In this document: piece after piece, positions 56,516 through 64,000 of the stretch
Position numbering within the stretch: the first letter of the stretch is position 1
How the letters are laid out: every line of letters starts with the position of its first letter
Assembly: GCF_026650985.1 (NCBI RefSeq)
Contig: NZ_CP086239.1
Span: forward strand, 2,728,001-2,792,000
Length of the DNA stretch: 64,000 bases
Origin: Clostridium estertheticum
GTDB lineage: Bacteria > Bacillota > Clostridia > Clostridiales > Clostridiaceae
Direction: 5' to 3'
Translations under genes and position numbers: made by a program
The notes under the pieces: generated by a model
Told to the model about the DNA's origin: nothing
Database searches by the model: none
What the model saw: only the letters and a program-made list of their open reading frames with translations

Positions 56516-58201
56516 TTAACCCTCCTTCGATACGGATTCCTTAATCTTCTTCAAATGTTTCATTACATCATTGGCGCCACGACCAAAGTAATCATGTAGT
56601 TTTACATACTCTTTATAAATTGCTTCATAACGTTTAACATTTTCTGGAATTGGCTTTATTGAGTTTTCTTTAAGTCTTGCCATTTGCTTTGATGCCTCTT
56701 GTATAGTGTCGTAACCAAAAGCTTCCTTGCCAGCTGCAACAGCAGCAAACATTGCAGCTCCAATTGCAGGTGCTTGATGATGCTCTGATATAAACATTTC
56801 TTTATTAGTAACATCAGCATAAATTTGATTTAACATTTGATTTCTGTGAGGTAACCCACCGCAAACTGTTAAAGTATCAATTGGAACACCATTTTCTTCA
56901 AAAGTATCTATGATCAAACGTTTGCCAAATGCTGTTGCTTCTATTAAAGCTCGATATATTTCTTCTGGTTTTGTATCCATGTTCATTCCGAGCACTAAAC
57001 CAGTTAAATCTGTATCTACGAGTATTGAACGATTTCCATTCCACCAGTCTAATGCTATTAATCCACTTTCACCAATTTTTAGCTTTTTAGCCTTTTGTTC
57101 AAGTAATTGGTGAATATTTAAACCATTTTTCTCTGCCTCTTTGAAATATCTTTCTGGAACCTGGTTATCAACAAACCATCCAAAGATATCTCCAACAGCA
57201 TTTTGACCAGATTCATAAGCATAAAATCCTGGTACAGCACCATCCTTAACTACACCACACATACCAGGTACTGGTATTTCTTTTTCTCCAAGTGTGATAT
57301 CACAAGTAGATGTACCCATAATATTAAGCATTGTTCTTGGTCTTACAACTCCAGTTGGTGCAACTGAAACATGAGCATCAACATTTCCAACTCCTACAGC
57401 AATTCCTACATTTAAGCCAGTAGCCTTAGCTACCTTTTCAAGAAGTCCACCCGCTTTAGTTCCTACAGGATAAAACTTAGTACCAATTTTATCTTCAATT
57501 ACATTTTCCATTAATGGATTTAGCTCTTTAAAAAATTCATTGCTTGGGAATCCTGTTTCAGCATTCCATATTGCTTTATAGCCTGCAGTAGTTGCATTTT
57601 TCATCTTTTTACCAGTTAACTGCCATGTCAACCAGTCTGTTGCTTCTATAAAGTCATCCATAGCTGCATATACATCAGGTGCTTCTTCAACAATTTGCAT
57701 TAGTTTTGGAAATAGCCATTCTGATGAAATTTTACCACCATAATACTTAAGCCATGGTTCGTTACGTTCTCTTGCAATAGTATTTAGCCTATCTGCTTGG
57801 TCTTGCGCAGCATGATGTTTCCAAAGTTTAACCCATGCATGTGGGTTATCATGCCATTCCTTTATATTCATCAAAGGAGTACCATCATTCTTTACAGGAA
57901 GTACAGTACACGCTGTAAAATCAATAGCTACCCCTATAATATCATCCTTTGAAATTGTTTTCGTTGCCTCACTAACTGCCTCTTTAACTGTTGCTATAAA
58001 ACACTCATAATAATCGTTTGGATCTTGAAGTGCCCAATTATTACCTAATTTAATCGTAGTTCCCGGTAAGGTTTCATCAATTACCGCACTTGGGTAATTT
58101 TTTACTGCTGATGATACAACTTTTCCATTTTCTAAGTTTACAACCACTGCTCTTGAAGACAAAGTTCCGTAGTCAACTCCAACTGTATATTTTGTTGTCA
58201 T
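56516..58201 (-). CDS. araB: Ribulokinase
   Basis: 561 aa, FGGY-kinase fold: GVDYGTLSSRAVVV at the start, the LGNNWALQDPNDY region, GVGNVDAHV and CGGLPHRNQMLNQI near the end. It phosphorylates L-ribulose. The start at ATG (58201) follows AAGGGGG; an upstream in-frame ATG has no ribosome site. It is the first gene of the operon, behind a TTGACA-TATAGT promoter with cre and AraR sites. Confidence 0.97.
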   Translation of the reverse strand: MTTKYTVGVDYGTLSSRAVVVNLENGKVVSSAVKNYPSAVIDETLPGTTIKLGNNWALQDPNDYYECFIATVKEAVSEATKTISKDDIIGVAIDFTACTVLPVKNDGTPLMNIKEWHDNPHAWVKLWKHHAAQDQADRLNTIARERNEPWLKYYGGKISSEWLFPKLMQIVEEAPDVYAAMDDFIEATDWLTWQLTGKKMKNATTAGYKAIWNAETGFPSNEFFKELNPLMENVIEDKIGTKFYPVGTKAGGLLEKVAKATGLNVGIAVGVGNVDAHVSVAPTGVVRPRTMLNIMGTSTCDITLGEKEIPVPGMCGVVKDGAVPGFYAYESGQNAVGDIFGWFVDNQVPERYFKEAEKNGLNIHQLLEQKAKKLKIGESGLIALDWWNGNRSILVDTDLTGLVLGMNMDTKPEEIYRALIEATAFGKRLIIDTFEENGVPIDTLTVCGGLPHRNQMLNQIYADVTNKEMFISEHHQAPAIGAAMFAAVAAGKEAFGYDTIQEASKQMARLKENSIKPIPENVKRYEAIYKEYVKLHDYFGRGANDVMKHLKKIKESVSKEG

Positions 58202-58219
58202 TTTATTGACCCCCTTCTT

Positions 58220-58233
58220 AGTAATCGCTTTCA
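58220..58233 (-). promoter_or_regulatory. cre (CcpA) site, ara operon
   Basis: On the minus strand TGAAAGCGATTACT, 13 of 14 matches to TGWAANCGNTNWCA. It lies just downstream of the promoter, where CcpA would block transcription when glucose is present. Confidence 0.8.
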
Positions 58234-58239
58234 ATACAA

Positions 58240-58268
58240 ACTATAGTATTTATTCGTATAATTGTCAA
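58240..58268 (-). promoter_or_regulatory. Promoter of the ara operon
   Basis: TTGACA (58263-58268), 17 bp, TATAGT (58240-58245) on the minus strand. A weak AraR-like half-site (ATTCGTATAATTGT, 58252-58265) lies between the -10 and -35. Confidence 0.8.
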
Positions 58269-58280
58269 CATATATTTATT

Positions 58281-58296
58281 ATTTATACGTACTAAT
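58281..58296. promoter_or_regulatory. AraR operator in the araB/araR gap
   Basis: ATTAGTACGTATAAAT on the minus strand, 14 of 16 matches to the Bacillus AraR consensus ATTTGTACGTACAAAT. It lies between the divergent araB and araR genes, so it may serve both. Confidence 0.75.
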
Positions 58297-58369
58297 TTTA
58301 AATATCATTGTGAATGGCCCTATATTCTGCTATAATATTTTATGAAATAAATTATTATAGGAGATACAT

Positions 58370-59455
58370 ATGAAACACAAATATGAAGAAGTAATAGAAA
58401 AAATTATTGATTGGGCAATGACTGAAAAATATATGCCAAACGATAAGCTCCCAACTGAATCAGAACTAATGTCTCTCTTTAATGTAAGCAGGCATACCGT
58501 AAGGAGAGCTATCAGTGATTTAAATGCTGCTCAATATGTATATCGAATACAAGGAAGCGGAATATATCTATCTGATTGGAAACAAAATAGTATTCACTTA
58601 AAAAAAAATAAAAATATAGGTGTTCTTACAACTCATATATCAAATTATATATTTCCAGATATAATTCGTGGGATTGAAAGTACTCTCTATGCTGAATCTT
58701 ATTCTCTTTTATTATCATCTACTAGCAATAACATAATGCTTGAAAATAGTAATTTAAAAAATTTGCTAGCACATGAAATAGATGGCCTTATCTTAGAACC
58801 AACAAAAAGTGCGTATCAAATTCACAATCTAGAATATCTAAATAATATATTAGCTAAAAATATTCCTATTATTATGATTAATGCTTCCTATTATGAAATC
58901 AAGGTCCCAACCTTACGGGTTAATGATTTTAAAGGTGGAAAGATTGCAACTAAACACTTGCTTTCTTTAGGTCACACTAACATAACCGGTATATTTAAAG
59001 TTGATGATTCCCAAGGTATCCATAGAATGAATGGATTTATTACAGAATGTCAAAAGAATGAAATTCCACCATCGACAAATCAAATTTTAACTTACCTTTC
59101 AGAAGAAGTGGAAACAGTACTTCCCCAAAGAATAGAGAGTGTACTCAAATCCAGCAATCGTCCTACAGGTATATTTTGTTATAATGATGAAATTGCATAT
59201 ATGGTGTCAAACATTGCAAATAAATTGAAAATTAAAATTCCAGAAGGCCTTTCAATTATCGGCTTTGATGACTCTATGTTATCAAGAATTATGGTTCCAA
59301 AGCTAACTTCTATTACACACCCAAAAGAACAAATGGGCAAGGACGCTGCTAATTTAATAATAAAATTAGTTAACAATAATAATGAATTTGATGACAGTGA
59401 TTCTATATTATATGAACCTAGTCTTGTTATTCGTAATTCAACAAAGTCACTTTAA
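58370..59455 (+). CDS. araR: Arabinose repressor AraR
   Basis: 361 aa. GntR-type winged-helix N-terminus (ESELMSLFNVSRHTVRRAISDLNAAQYVYRIQGSGIY) fused to a LacI-type periplasmic-binding-protein ligand domain (GVLTTHISNYIFPDIIRGIESTLY..., FDDSMLSRIMVPKLTSI). This is the AraR layout. L-arabinose would release it from the sites at 58281-58296 and 59552-59567. Confidence 0.95.
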   Translation: MKHKYEEVIEKIIDWAMTEKYMPNDKLPTESELMSLFNVSRHTVRRAISDLNAAQYVYRIQGSGIYLSDWKQNSIHLKKNKNIGVLTTHISNYIFPDIIRGIESTLYAESYSLLLSSTSNNIMLENSNLKNLLAHEIDGLILEPTKSAYQIHNLEYLNNILAKNIPIIMINASYYEIKVPTLRVNDFKGGKIATKHLLSLGHTNITGIFKVDDSQGIHRMNGFITECQKNEIPPSTNQILTYLSEEVETVLPQRIESVLKSSNRPTGIFCYNDEIAYMVSNIANKLKIKIPEGLSIIGFDDSMLSRIMVPKLTSITHPKEQMGKDAANLIIKLVNNNNEFDDSDSILYEPSLVIRNSTKSL

Positions 59456-59517
59456 AATAAACCATAAACCATAAGCTATTTTACAATATTATAGCGGTTT
59501 ATGGTTTATTTATTTTT
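59455..59517 (+). terminator. Terminator of araR
   Basis: 16-bp perfect outer stem (59455-59470 with 59496-59511) plus an inner GCTAT/ATAGC pairing, followed by a T run. Confidence 0.85.
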
Positions 59518-59546
59518 TATTTGTACCTACAACTGCTTCATTTTTA

Positions 59547-59594
59547 TTGACATTTGTACGTATATATATTATTATAATCTTGTAATCGCTTTCA
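59547..59594 (+). promoter_or_regulatory. araE promoter with AraR and cre sites
   Basis: TTGACA (59547-59552), 17 bp, TATTAT (59570-59575). An AraR box ATTTGTACGTATATAT (59552-59567) sits between them, and a perfect cre (TGAAAGCGATTACA on the minus strand, 59581-59594) follows. This fits repression by AraR and by CcpA. Confidence 0.85.
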
Positions 59595-59638
59595 AAACTA
59601 ATAATAAAAGTAAATATAACATATGAGGAGGATTTAAA

Positions 59639-61030
59639 ATGTCAGAGAAACCTAAAAGCAAACGTTCTTTAATGTTTATCATATTAATATCATGTGCTGC
59701 CGGATTAGGCGGTCTACTTTATGGATATGACACAGCCGTTATATCAGGTGCCATTGGTTCGCTTCAAAAGCTATATAATTTAACACCAATGATGGAAGGT
59801 CTAGTAATTTCAAGTATTATGATTGGTGGTGTTGCCGGTGTTGGTATCTCTGGATTTTTAGGTGATTTCATCGGCAGAAAAAAAGTATTAATGTTTGCTG
59901 CTGCTTTATTTGGAGTATCAGCCCTAGCATCTGCTCTATCACATTCAGTAGAAGCTTTAATTATTGCTCGAATAATTGGAGGTCTAGGTATTGGTATGGC
60001 TTCAGCCTTATCTGTAACTTATATTACAGAATGTGCACCACCTGCAATTCGTGGTAGACTTTCTGCGCTCTATCAATTATTCACTATATCAGGAATGTGT
60101 CTTACATACTTCATAAACCTATGGATTGTAAATATGGGTAGTGATGCTTGGCTTACAACAACTGGATGGCGTTGGATGCTTGCTTGTGGTATATTCCCCT
60201 CTTTTGTATTCTTATTAACATTATTTTTCGTTCCAGAAAGTCCACGTTATTTAGTAAAAGCTGGAAAATTAGATCAAGCTGTCGCTGTACTTAATAAAAT
60301 TAATGGCCCTGTAATCGGGAAACAAGAGTTTGATTCTATTTCTAATTCATTGGTAGTTGAAAAAGATTCATCTCTTAAACAACTTTTTAAACCAGGGCTT
60401 CGTAAAGCTTTAGTAATCGGAATTTTCCTTGCCATCTTTAATCAAGCAGTTGGCATGAACTCAATTACATATTATGGTCCTAAAATTTTTGAAATGATAG
60501 GTTTTAAAACTAATTCAAGTTTTCTTGCTACAAGCGTGGTAGGCGTTGTAGACGTTTTAGCTACAATACTCGCTATGTTCTTAATAGATAAAGTTGGACG
60601 TAAAAAGTTAATGTCTATAGGTTCTGCATTAATGGCTTTCTTTATGTTATTCATCGGTTTAGCATTTTATACACATTATGCAAATGGAATGGTTATTTTG
60701 TTCTTGATTCTTGGTTTTGTAGCATCATTTTGTATTTCAATGGGTCCAATTCCTTGGATTATGATTCCTGAAATATTCCCAAACTATTTAAGAGCAAGAG
60801 CAACAGGCATTGCGACTATGTTTCTATGGGGCGCTAACTGGGCAATCGGTCAATTTACTCCAATGCTGCTTAGTAGTATTGGCGGTGCATTTACCTTTTG
60901 GATATTCTGCGGATTAAATGTTATTTGCTTTATATTCGTTACAACGTCGGTTCCAGAAACTAAAAATAAATCATTAGAAGAGATTGAAAAGTTCTGGATT
61001 CCTAAAAACAAGAAAAAAAATGTTGCTTAA
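59639..61030 (+). CDS. araE: Arabinose:proton symporter
   Basis: 463 aa, 12 membrane segments, sugar-porter branch of the MFS: GGLLYGYDTAVISGAIG, GDFIGRKKVLM, ESPRYLVKAGK, NQAVGMNSITYYGPKIF and PETKNKSLEEIE. Specificity for arabinose comes from the AraR box in its promoter and from neighbouring araR; sequence alone only says sugar porter. Confidence 0.93.
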   Translation: MSEKPKSKRSLMFIILISCAAGLGGLLYGYDTAVISGAIGSLQKLYNLTPMMEGLVISSIMIGGVAGVGISGFLGDFIGRKKVLMFAAALFGVSALASALSHSVEALIIARIIGGLGIGMASALSVTYITECAPPAIRGRLSALYQLFTISGMCLTYFINLWIVNMGSDAWLTTTGWRWMLACGIFPSFVFLLTLFFVPESPRYLVKAGKLDQAVAVLNKINGPVIGKQEFDSISNSLVVEKDSSLKQLFKPGLRKALVIGIFLAIFNQAVGMNSITYYGPKIFEMIGFKTNSSFLATSVVGVVDVLATILAMFLIDKVGRKKLMSIGSALMAFFMLFIGLAFYTHYANGMVILFLILGFVASFCISMGPIPWIMIPEIFPNYLRARATGIATMFLWGANWAIGQFTPMLLSSIGGAFTFWIFCGLNVICFIFVTTSVPETKNKSLEEIEKFWIPKNKKKNVA

Positions 61031-61077
61031 ATTTATTTGATTTAAAATTACAAAATAGATTTACAACCTAATACATC

Positions 61078-61117
61078 AGCCACATGTTGGATTACAATTC
61101 CATCATGTGGCTTTTGT
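61078..61117 (+). terminator. Terminator of araE
   Basis: Stem AGCCACATG / CATGTGGCT followed by TTTTGTT. Confidence 0.75.
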
Positions 61118-61269
61118 TGGTTTAATAACAATATAACATGCAATAGTTCATTTATTAATAAAGTATTATAACAAATAATTATCTTCAAGCCGTAAATCTT
61201 CATAAAATCTACACAACTTATTATTACAATAGGCTTAAATAGAATATAGAAGAAAGAAGGATGATTATA

Positions 61270-61758
61270 ATGAATATGACTCATTATATGGCATTGTTAA
61301 CAGACAATCAGCCCTGGAATTTAATTATTTTTATGGCTTTACCAGTTATAATGGCAGAAGCATTAACAATTACTGAATTTTTTATTATTTTTAATAAAAT
61401 TCAGCAAGGCGGTATTAGGACACTAAATAAAATCATAGGTATTTTTGACGGATTTTATTTTACAGGTATTTTTATATACTTATTTATAACCGCGGTTATA
61501 CCCCTTTCAACAAGTGGTGGTTGGCATACCTGGGTAGATGTTATCGCTGTTGGTTTTTATCTAAGCGGTGTTATTTTCCTTTTACCAATAGCACTAATGG
61601 AGCTTGGTGTTATTTTTAAGAAAAAAACTTTAGACGAAAAAATGAAAATTCATTTTATTCTTATAAGTGGTTTTTTAGTTGTAGCACATATTGCTATGAT
61701 TTTCGGTATGGTAAATCCTGAAATAATTAATAAGATGTCTGGTATGCCTGGCATGTAA
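61270..61758 (+). CDS. Small membrane protein, DUF6803-like
   Basis: 162 aa from the ATG 9 nt after AAGG. Four membrane segments alternating with short loops (LIIFMALPVIMAEALTITEF, FYFTGIFIYLFITAVIP, VIAVGFYLSGVIFLLPIAL, HFILISGFLVVAHIAMIFG), and an MxGMPGM end. It resembles a clostridial family of unknown function (possibly DUF6803, from memory). Confidence 0.7.
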   Translation: MNMTHYMALLTDNQPWNLIIFMALPVIMAEALTITEFFIIFNKIQQGGIRTLNKIIGIFDGFYFTGIFIYLFITAVIPLSTSGGWHTWVDVIAVGFYLSGVIFLLPIALMELGVIFKKKTLDEKMKIHFILISGFLVVAHIAMIFGMVNPEIINKMSGMPGM

Positions 61759-61786
61759 CAAAATCAACCAATATATCCAAAGAATC

Positions 61787-61822
61787 AAAAAAACTTCGGC
61801 TGTATTTCTCCGAAGTTTTTTT
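61787..61822 (+). terminator. Terminator after the small membrane protein
   Basis: Perfect 13-bp stem AAAAAAACTTCGG / CCGAAGTTTTTTT; may serve both directions. Confidence 0.88.
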
Positions 61823-61867
61823 GCTCCTTAAGTTTCTTTATCCAAAATGAATTTTTCTAAAAACCAT

Positions 61868-62083
61868 CTATTTCTTTTCTTCATTCTTATCTAATGTATC
61901 ATTAATTTTTTTTGCTACCTTCTCTTTAAATTCACCAAATTTCTCCTTAAACTCACCCGTTCGTGACTGAGCCTTCCCTTTAAGTTCTGTCTCTTCACTA
62001 CCAGTTGCCTTTCCGACATTCTCCTTAGTTTTTCCCAAAATCTTATCCTTTGTACTATCAAATTTGTTTTTTATATCCGTCAT
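61868..62083 (-). CDS. CsbD-family stress protein
   Basis: 71 aa: the CsbD-like pattern KILGKTKENVGKATGSEETELKG followed by a second helical Lys/Glu-rich half (GEFKEKFGEFKEKVAKK). It is small, hydrophilic and probably helical. In Bacillus CsbD is a general-stress protein of unknown action. Strong ribosome site (GGAGGTG). Confidence 0.9.
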   Translation of the reverse strand: MTDIKNKFDSTKDKILGKTKENVGKATGSEETELKGKAQSRTGEFKEKFGEFKEKVAKKINDTLDKNEEKK

Positions 62084-62170
62084 TTGACACCTCCATTTTA
62101 ATTTATTAAACTTCCTTATTCATGTGATTACAATACCACTACTATTCCAACATTTCAATCTTTTTATCCA

Positions 62171-62200
62171 ATTAAATCATCTCCTGGGTCGCTACAATAT
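62171..62200. repeat. Dispersed 30-bp repeat, copy B
   Basis: 29 of 30 bases match 50925-50954. It lies about 45 bp outside the left end of the IS element and, on the minus strand, reads ...DIVATQEMI then TAA. Confidence 0.7.
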
Positions 62201-62245
62201 CAACATTAACCCGATTTCACTTCCAACATATAGAAAAAAACAGAC

Positions 62246-62270
62246 TACCTTAAGGGAGGCCACTGAAAAA
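62246..62270 (+). repeat. Left terminal inverted repeat
   Basis: 25 bp beginning TACCTTAAGGGAGGCCACTG, matched perfectly by the reverse complement of 63966-63990. Confidence 0.93.
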
Positions 62271-62277
62271 CTATATG

Positions 62278-62314
62278 AAAAATCGTCATCGAATTAAAGA
62301 TGGCGATTTTTTTA
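62278..62314 (+). terminator. Inbound terminator at the IS left end
   Basis: Stem AAAATCG.CATC / GATG.CGATTTT followed by T. Many IS elements carry such an insulator against outside transcription. Confidence 0.7.
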
Positions 62315-62397
62315 TGTAAAAGACTAAAAACAAAAAGGAATTTTAAAAGATATGTCGAATTAGTATAGTAGAATAAAATAAAAGGGGCTAAACTATT

Positions 62398-63858
62398 ATG
62401 CTAAAAGGACAATTGGAAATAAAAATAAATACATACCATAGCTTATATTCGTTAATTATTCCGAAAGATAACATTTTAAAGCAAATTAATGACCTTGTTG
62501 ACTTTTCATTTGTTTATGACGAATTGATTATTAACTATAGTTCATCTATGGGTAGAGGTGCTATTAACCCTATAATGCTATTTAAATATTTGCTTTTGAA
62601 AGTAATATATGAATTGTCTGATGAAGATGTTGTTGAAAGAACTCTTTATGATATGTCATTTAAATATTTTCTGAATTTAGCCCCAGAAGAAACAAATTTA
62701 ATAAACTCAAGTACATTAACTAAATTTAGAAAGCTTCGCCTTAAAGACATGAATTTATTAGATTTATTAATAAACAAGACTGTAGAACTTGCTATAAAAG
62801 AGGGAGTTTTAAAAAGCAAAGCAATAATAGTTGATGCTACGCATACCAAGTCACGTTATAACCAAAAATCAGCAGGAGAAGAATTATTGAAACGTGCAAA
62901 AAATTTAAGAAAAACATTGTACGGAGTACATCCTGAGATAAAAGAAGATTTGCCGAATAAAGTTACAAATGGAGTACTTGAAGATATTCTTGAGTACTGC
63001 AAATTATTAATTGATAGCATAAACAAGAATCCAGAAATTGTAGCAAATCCAACTGTGAAAACTAAATTAAACTACTTAACCGAAGCTTTTAATGATGACA
63101 TAGAAAACCTAAAACTATCAAAAGATGAGGATGCAAAAGTGGGGCATAAGACTGAGGATAGTTCTTTTTTTGGATATAAATCACACCTTGCTATGAGTGA
63201 AGAACGTTTAATTACAGCAGCTGTTATTACAACTGGCGAAAAAAGTGATGGAAAGGAGCTCATAGCCTTAATAGAAAAAAGCCGTGAGGCTGGTATAGAT
63301 GTTAATGAAGTAATTGGAGATACAGCTTATTCTGAAAAGAAAAATCTAGAATATGCAAAAGAAAATAAAATTGCATTAATTTCAAAACTAAATCCTGTAA
63401 TTTCACAAGGAATGCGAAAAAAAGAAGATGAATTTGAGTTTAATAAAGATGCTGGTTTATTTGTATGTCCGGCAGGTCATATGGCTATTAAAAAAGCAAA
63501 ACAGGGAAAGAAGAATGTTGGTAAAAATCAAGTGTTAACTTACTATTTTAATGTAGAAAAGTGTAAAAATTGTGTTCATAAAGATGGGTGTTATAAAGAA
63601 GGCGCTAAATCTAAAACTTATTCAGTTTCAATAAAGTCAAATACCCACAAAGATCAAATAGAGTTCGAAAAAAGTGAATATTTTAAAAAACGTGCTAGGG
63701 AGCGTTATATGATAGAGGCTAAAAATAGTGAACTTAAGCACCAACATGGCTATGATGTAGCAATATCGTCAGGCTTAATTAGCATGCAAATGCAAGGTGC
63801 ATTATCAATCTTCACTGTGAATCTAAAGAGAATAATTAAGTTGAAAAGCATGAAATAG
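62398..63858 (+). CDS. IS1182-family transposase
   Basis: 486 aa. The N-terminal DUF772-type domain (SSSMGRGAINPIMLFKYLLL) is followed by a DDE catalytic domain with Asp in IIVDATHTKSRYN, Asp in VIGDTAYSEKKN and Glu in MIEAKNSELKHQHGYD, plus a Cys-rich insertion (CKNCVHKDGCYKEG). It is complete, with a ribosome site AAGGGG 10 nt before the ATG. Confidence 0.95.
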   Translation: MLKGQLEIKINTYHSLYSLIIPKDNILKQINDLVDFSFVYDELIINYSSSMGRGAINPIMLFKYLLLKVIYELSDEDVVERTLYDMSFKYFLNLAPEETNLINSSTLTKFRKLRLKDMNLLDLLINKTVELAIKEGVLKSKAIIVDATHTKSRYNQKSAGEELLKRAKNLRKTLYGVHPEIKEDLPNKVTNGVLEDILEYCKLLIDSINKNPEIVANPTVKTKLNYLTEAFNDDIENLKLSKDEDAKVGHKTEDSSFFGYKSHLAMSEERLITAAVITTGEKSDGKELIALIEKSREAGIDVNEVIGDTAYSEKKNLEYAKENKIALISKLNPVISQGMRKKEDEFEFNKDAGLFVCPAGHMAIKKAKQGKKNVGKNQVLTYYFNVEKCKNCVHKDGCYKEGAKSKTYSVSIKSNTHKDQIEFEKSEYFKKRARERYMIEAKNSELKHQHGYDVAISSGLISMQMQGALSIFTVNLKRIIKLKSMK

Positions 63859-63881
63859 GGCTTTTAAAACTTAATTATAAA

Positions 63882-63929
63882 AGAAAAAGCATGAGATATC
63901 CAAAAATATGGATTCCTCATGCTTTTTCT
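63882..63929 (+). terminator. Terminator of the transposase gene
   Basis: Stem AGAAAAAGCATGAG / CTCATGCTTTTTCT with an inner pairing. Confidence 0.85.
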
Positions 63930-63965
63930 ATTCAAATTTGAAAACTCTACTGAAAAAAGAGTGCT

Positions 63966-63990
63966 TTTTTCAGTGGCCTCCCTTAAGGTA
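63966..63990 (-). repeat. Right terminal inverted repeat
   Basis: Reverse complement of 62246-62270, no mismatch over 25 bp. Confidence 0.93.
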
Positions 63991-64000
63991 ACCCGTTTTT

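Larger units (their letters stand above)
62246..63990 (+). mobile_element. Complete IS1182-family insertion sequence
   Basis: 1745 bp with perfect 25-bp terminal inverted repeats (62246-62270 and 63966-63990) around one transposase gene. The transposase frame is full length and undamaged, so it is probably recently active. Flanks show no simple short target duplication; the right flank is only 10 bp. Confidence 0.9.

Noticed and set aside
61048-61284. 78-aa minus-strand reading frame after araE
   Set aside because: It crosses a terminator hairpin and the start of the next gene, and has no ribosome site; a shadow frame.

Overview
The window comes from a low-GC, anaerobic, spore-forming Firmicute, most likely a Clostridium (sensu stricto) species. 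The evidence is a spore germination (ger) operon, an [FeFe]-hydrogenase with its maturase HydG, a SigI/RsgI pair, clostridial small proteins, S-box and THI riboswitches, and AT-rich intergenic DNA with Gram-positive promoters. I cannot name the species. Most of it is ordinary chromosome; the right edge carries one complete IS1182-type insertion sequence.

Layout. 1-9.2 kb: a small unknown gene, a DUF218 membrane protein, proB-proA, a hemerythrin protein, several small clostridial genes (two are unusually short, at 5190-5303 and 5372-5533), a DUF5667 secreted protein beside sigI-rsgI, and a DEDDh exonuclease. 9.2-19.3 kb: a thioesterase, an unknown protein, then a seven-gene germination operon on the minus strand in transcription order gerA-B-C-B-C-C-B, then a zinc-ribbon protein. 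19.5-28.8 kb: an M29 aminopeptidase, a MarR-DHA2 efflux operon with two perfect operators on its promoter, UPF0316, a sugar acetyltransferase, a PLP-fold/GNAT fusion, a YjeM-like permease, a YbaK-type deacylase and a methionine-rich repeat protein.

29-36 kb: two tandem SAM-I riboswitches. The first precedes a YbaK-like gene broken by one in-frame TGA; the second precedes metY-metA. Then come a nitroreductase, hydG with a TM1266-type partner behind a structured leader I cannot identify, and a TPP riboswitch with thiT. 36-46 kb: a BFD-containing FAD oxidoreductase, a YerB lipoprotein, an esterase, a cationic amino acid permease, and a two-gene AAA15-type ATPase plus TOPRIM/DUF4435-like module resembling PARIS-type phage defence. 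An NlpC/P60 hydrolase and a pirin follow.

46-64 kb: an NAD-salvage regulon (nrtR-pncA, and an unknown gene plus pncB) whose two promoters share 15-bp palindromes; a glutathione peroxidase; an EFR1-type flavodoxin-ferredoxin; a monomeric [FeFe]-hydrogenase; and a full arabinose regulon (araB-araD-araA-fsa divergent from araR and araE) with recognisable CcpA (cre) and AraR sites. Last are a small membrane protein, a CsbD protein and the IS element.

The strongest candidates for a second look are the ATPase/TOPRIM module, the expanded germination operon whose three GerC proteins have no recognisable lipobox cysteine, the palindromes shared by the NAD genes, the unidentified RNA leader before the hydG operon, and a dispersed ~30-bp repeat at 50.9 and 62.2 kb.
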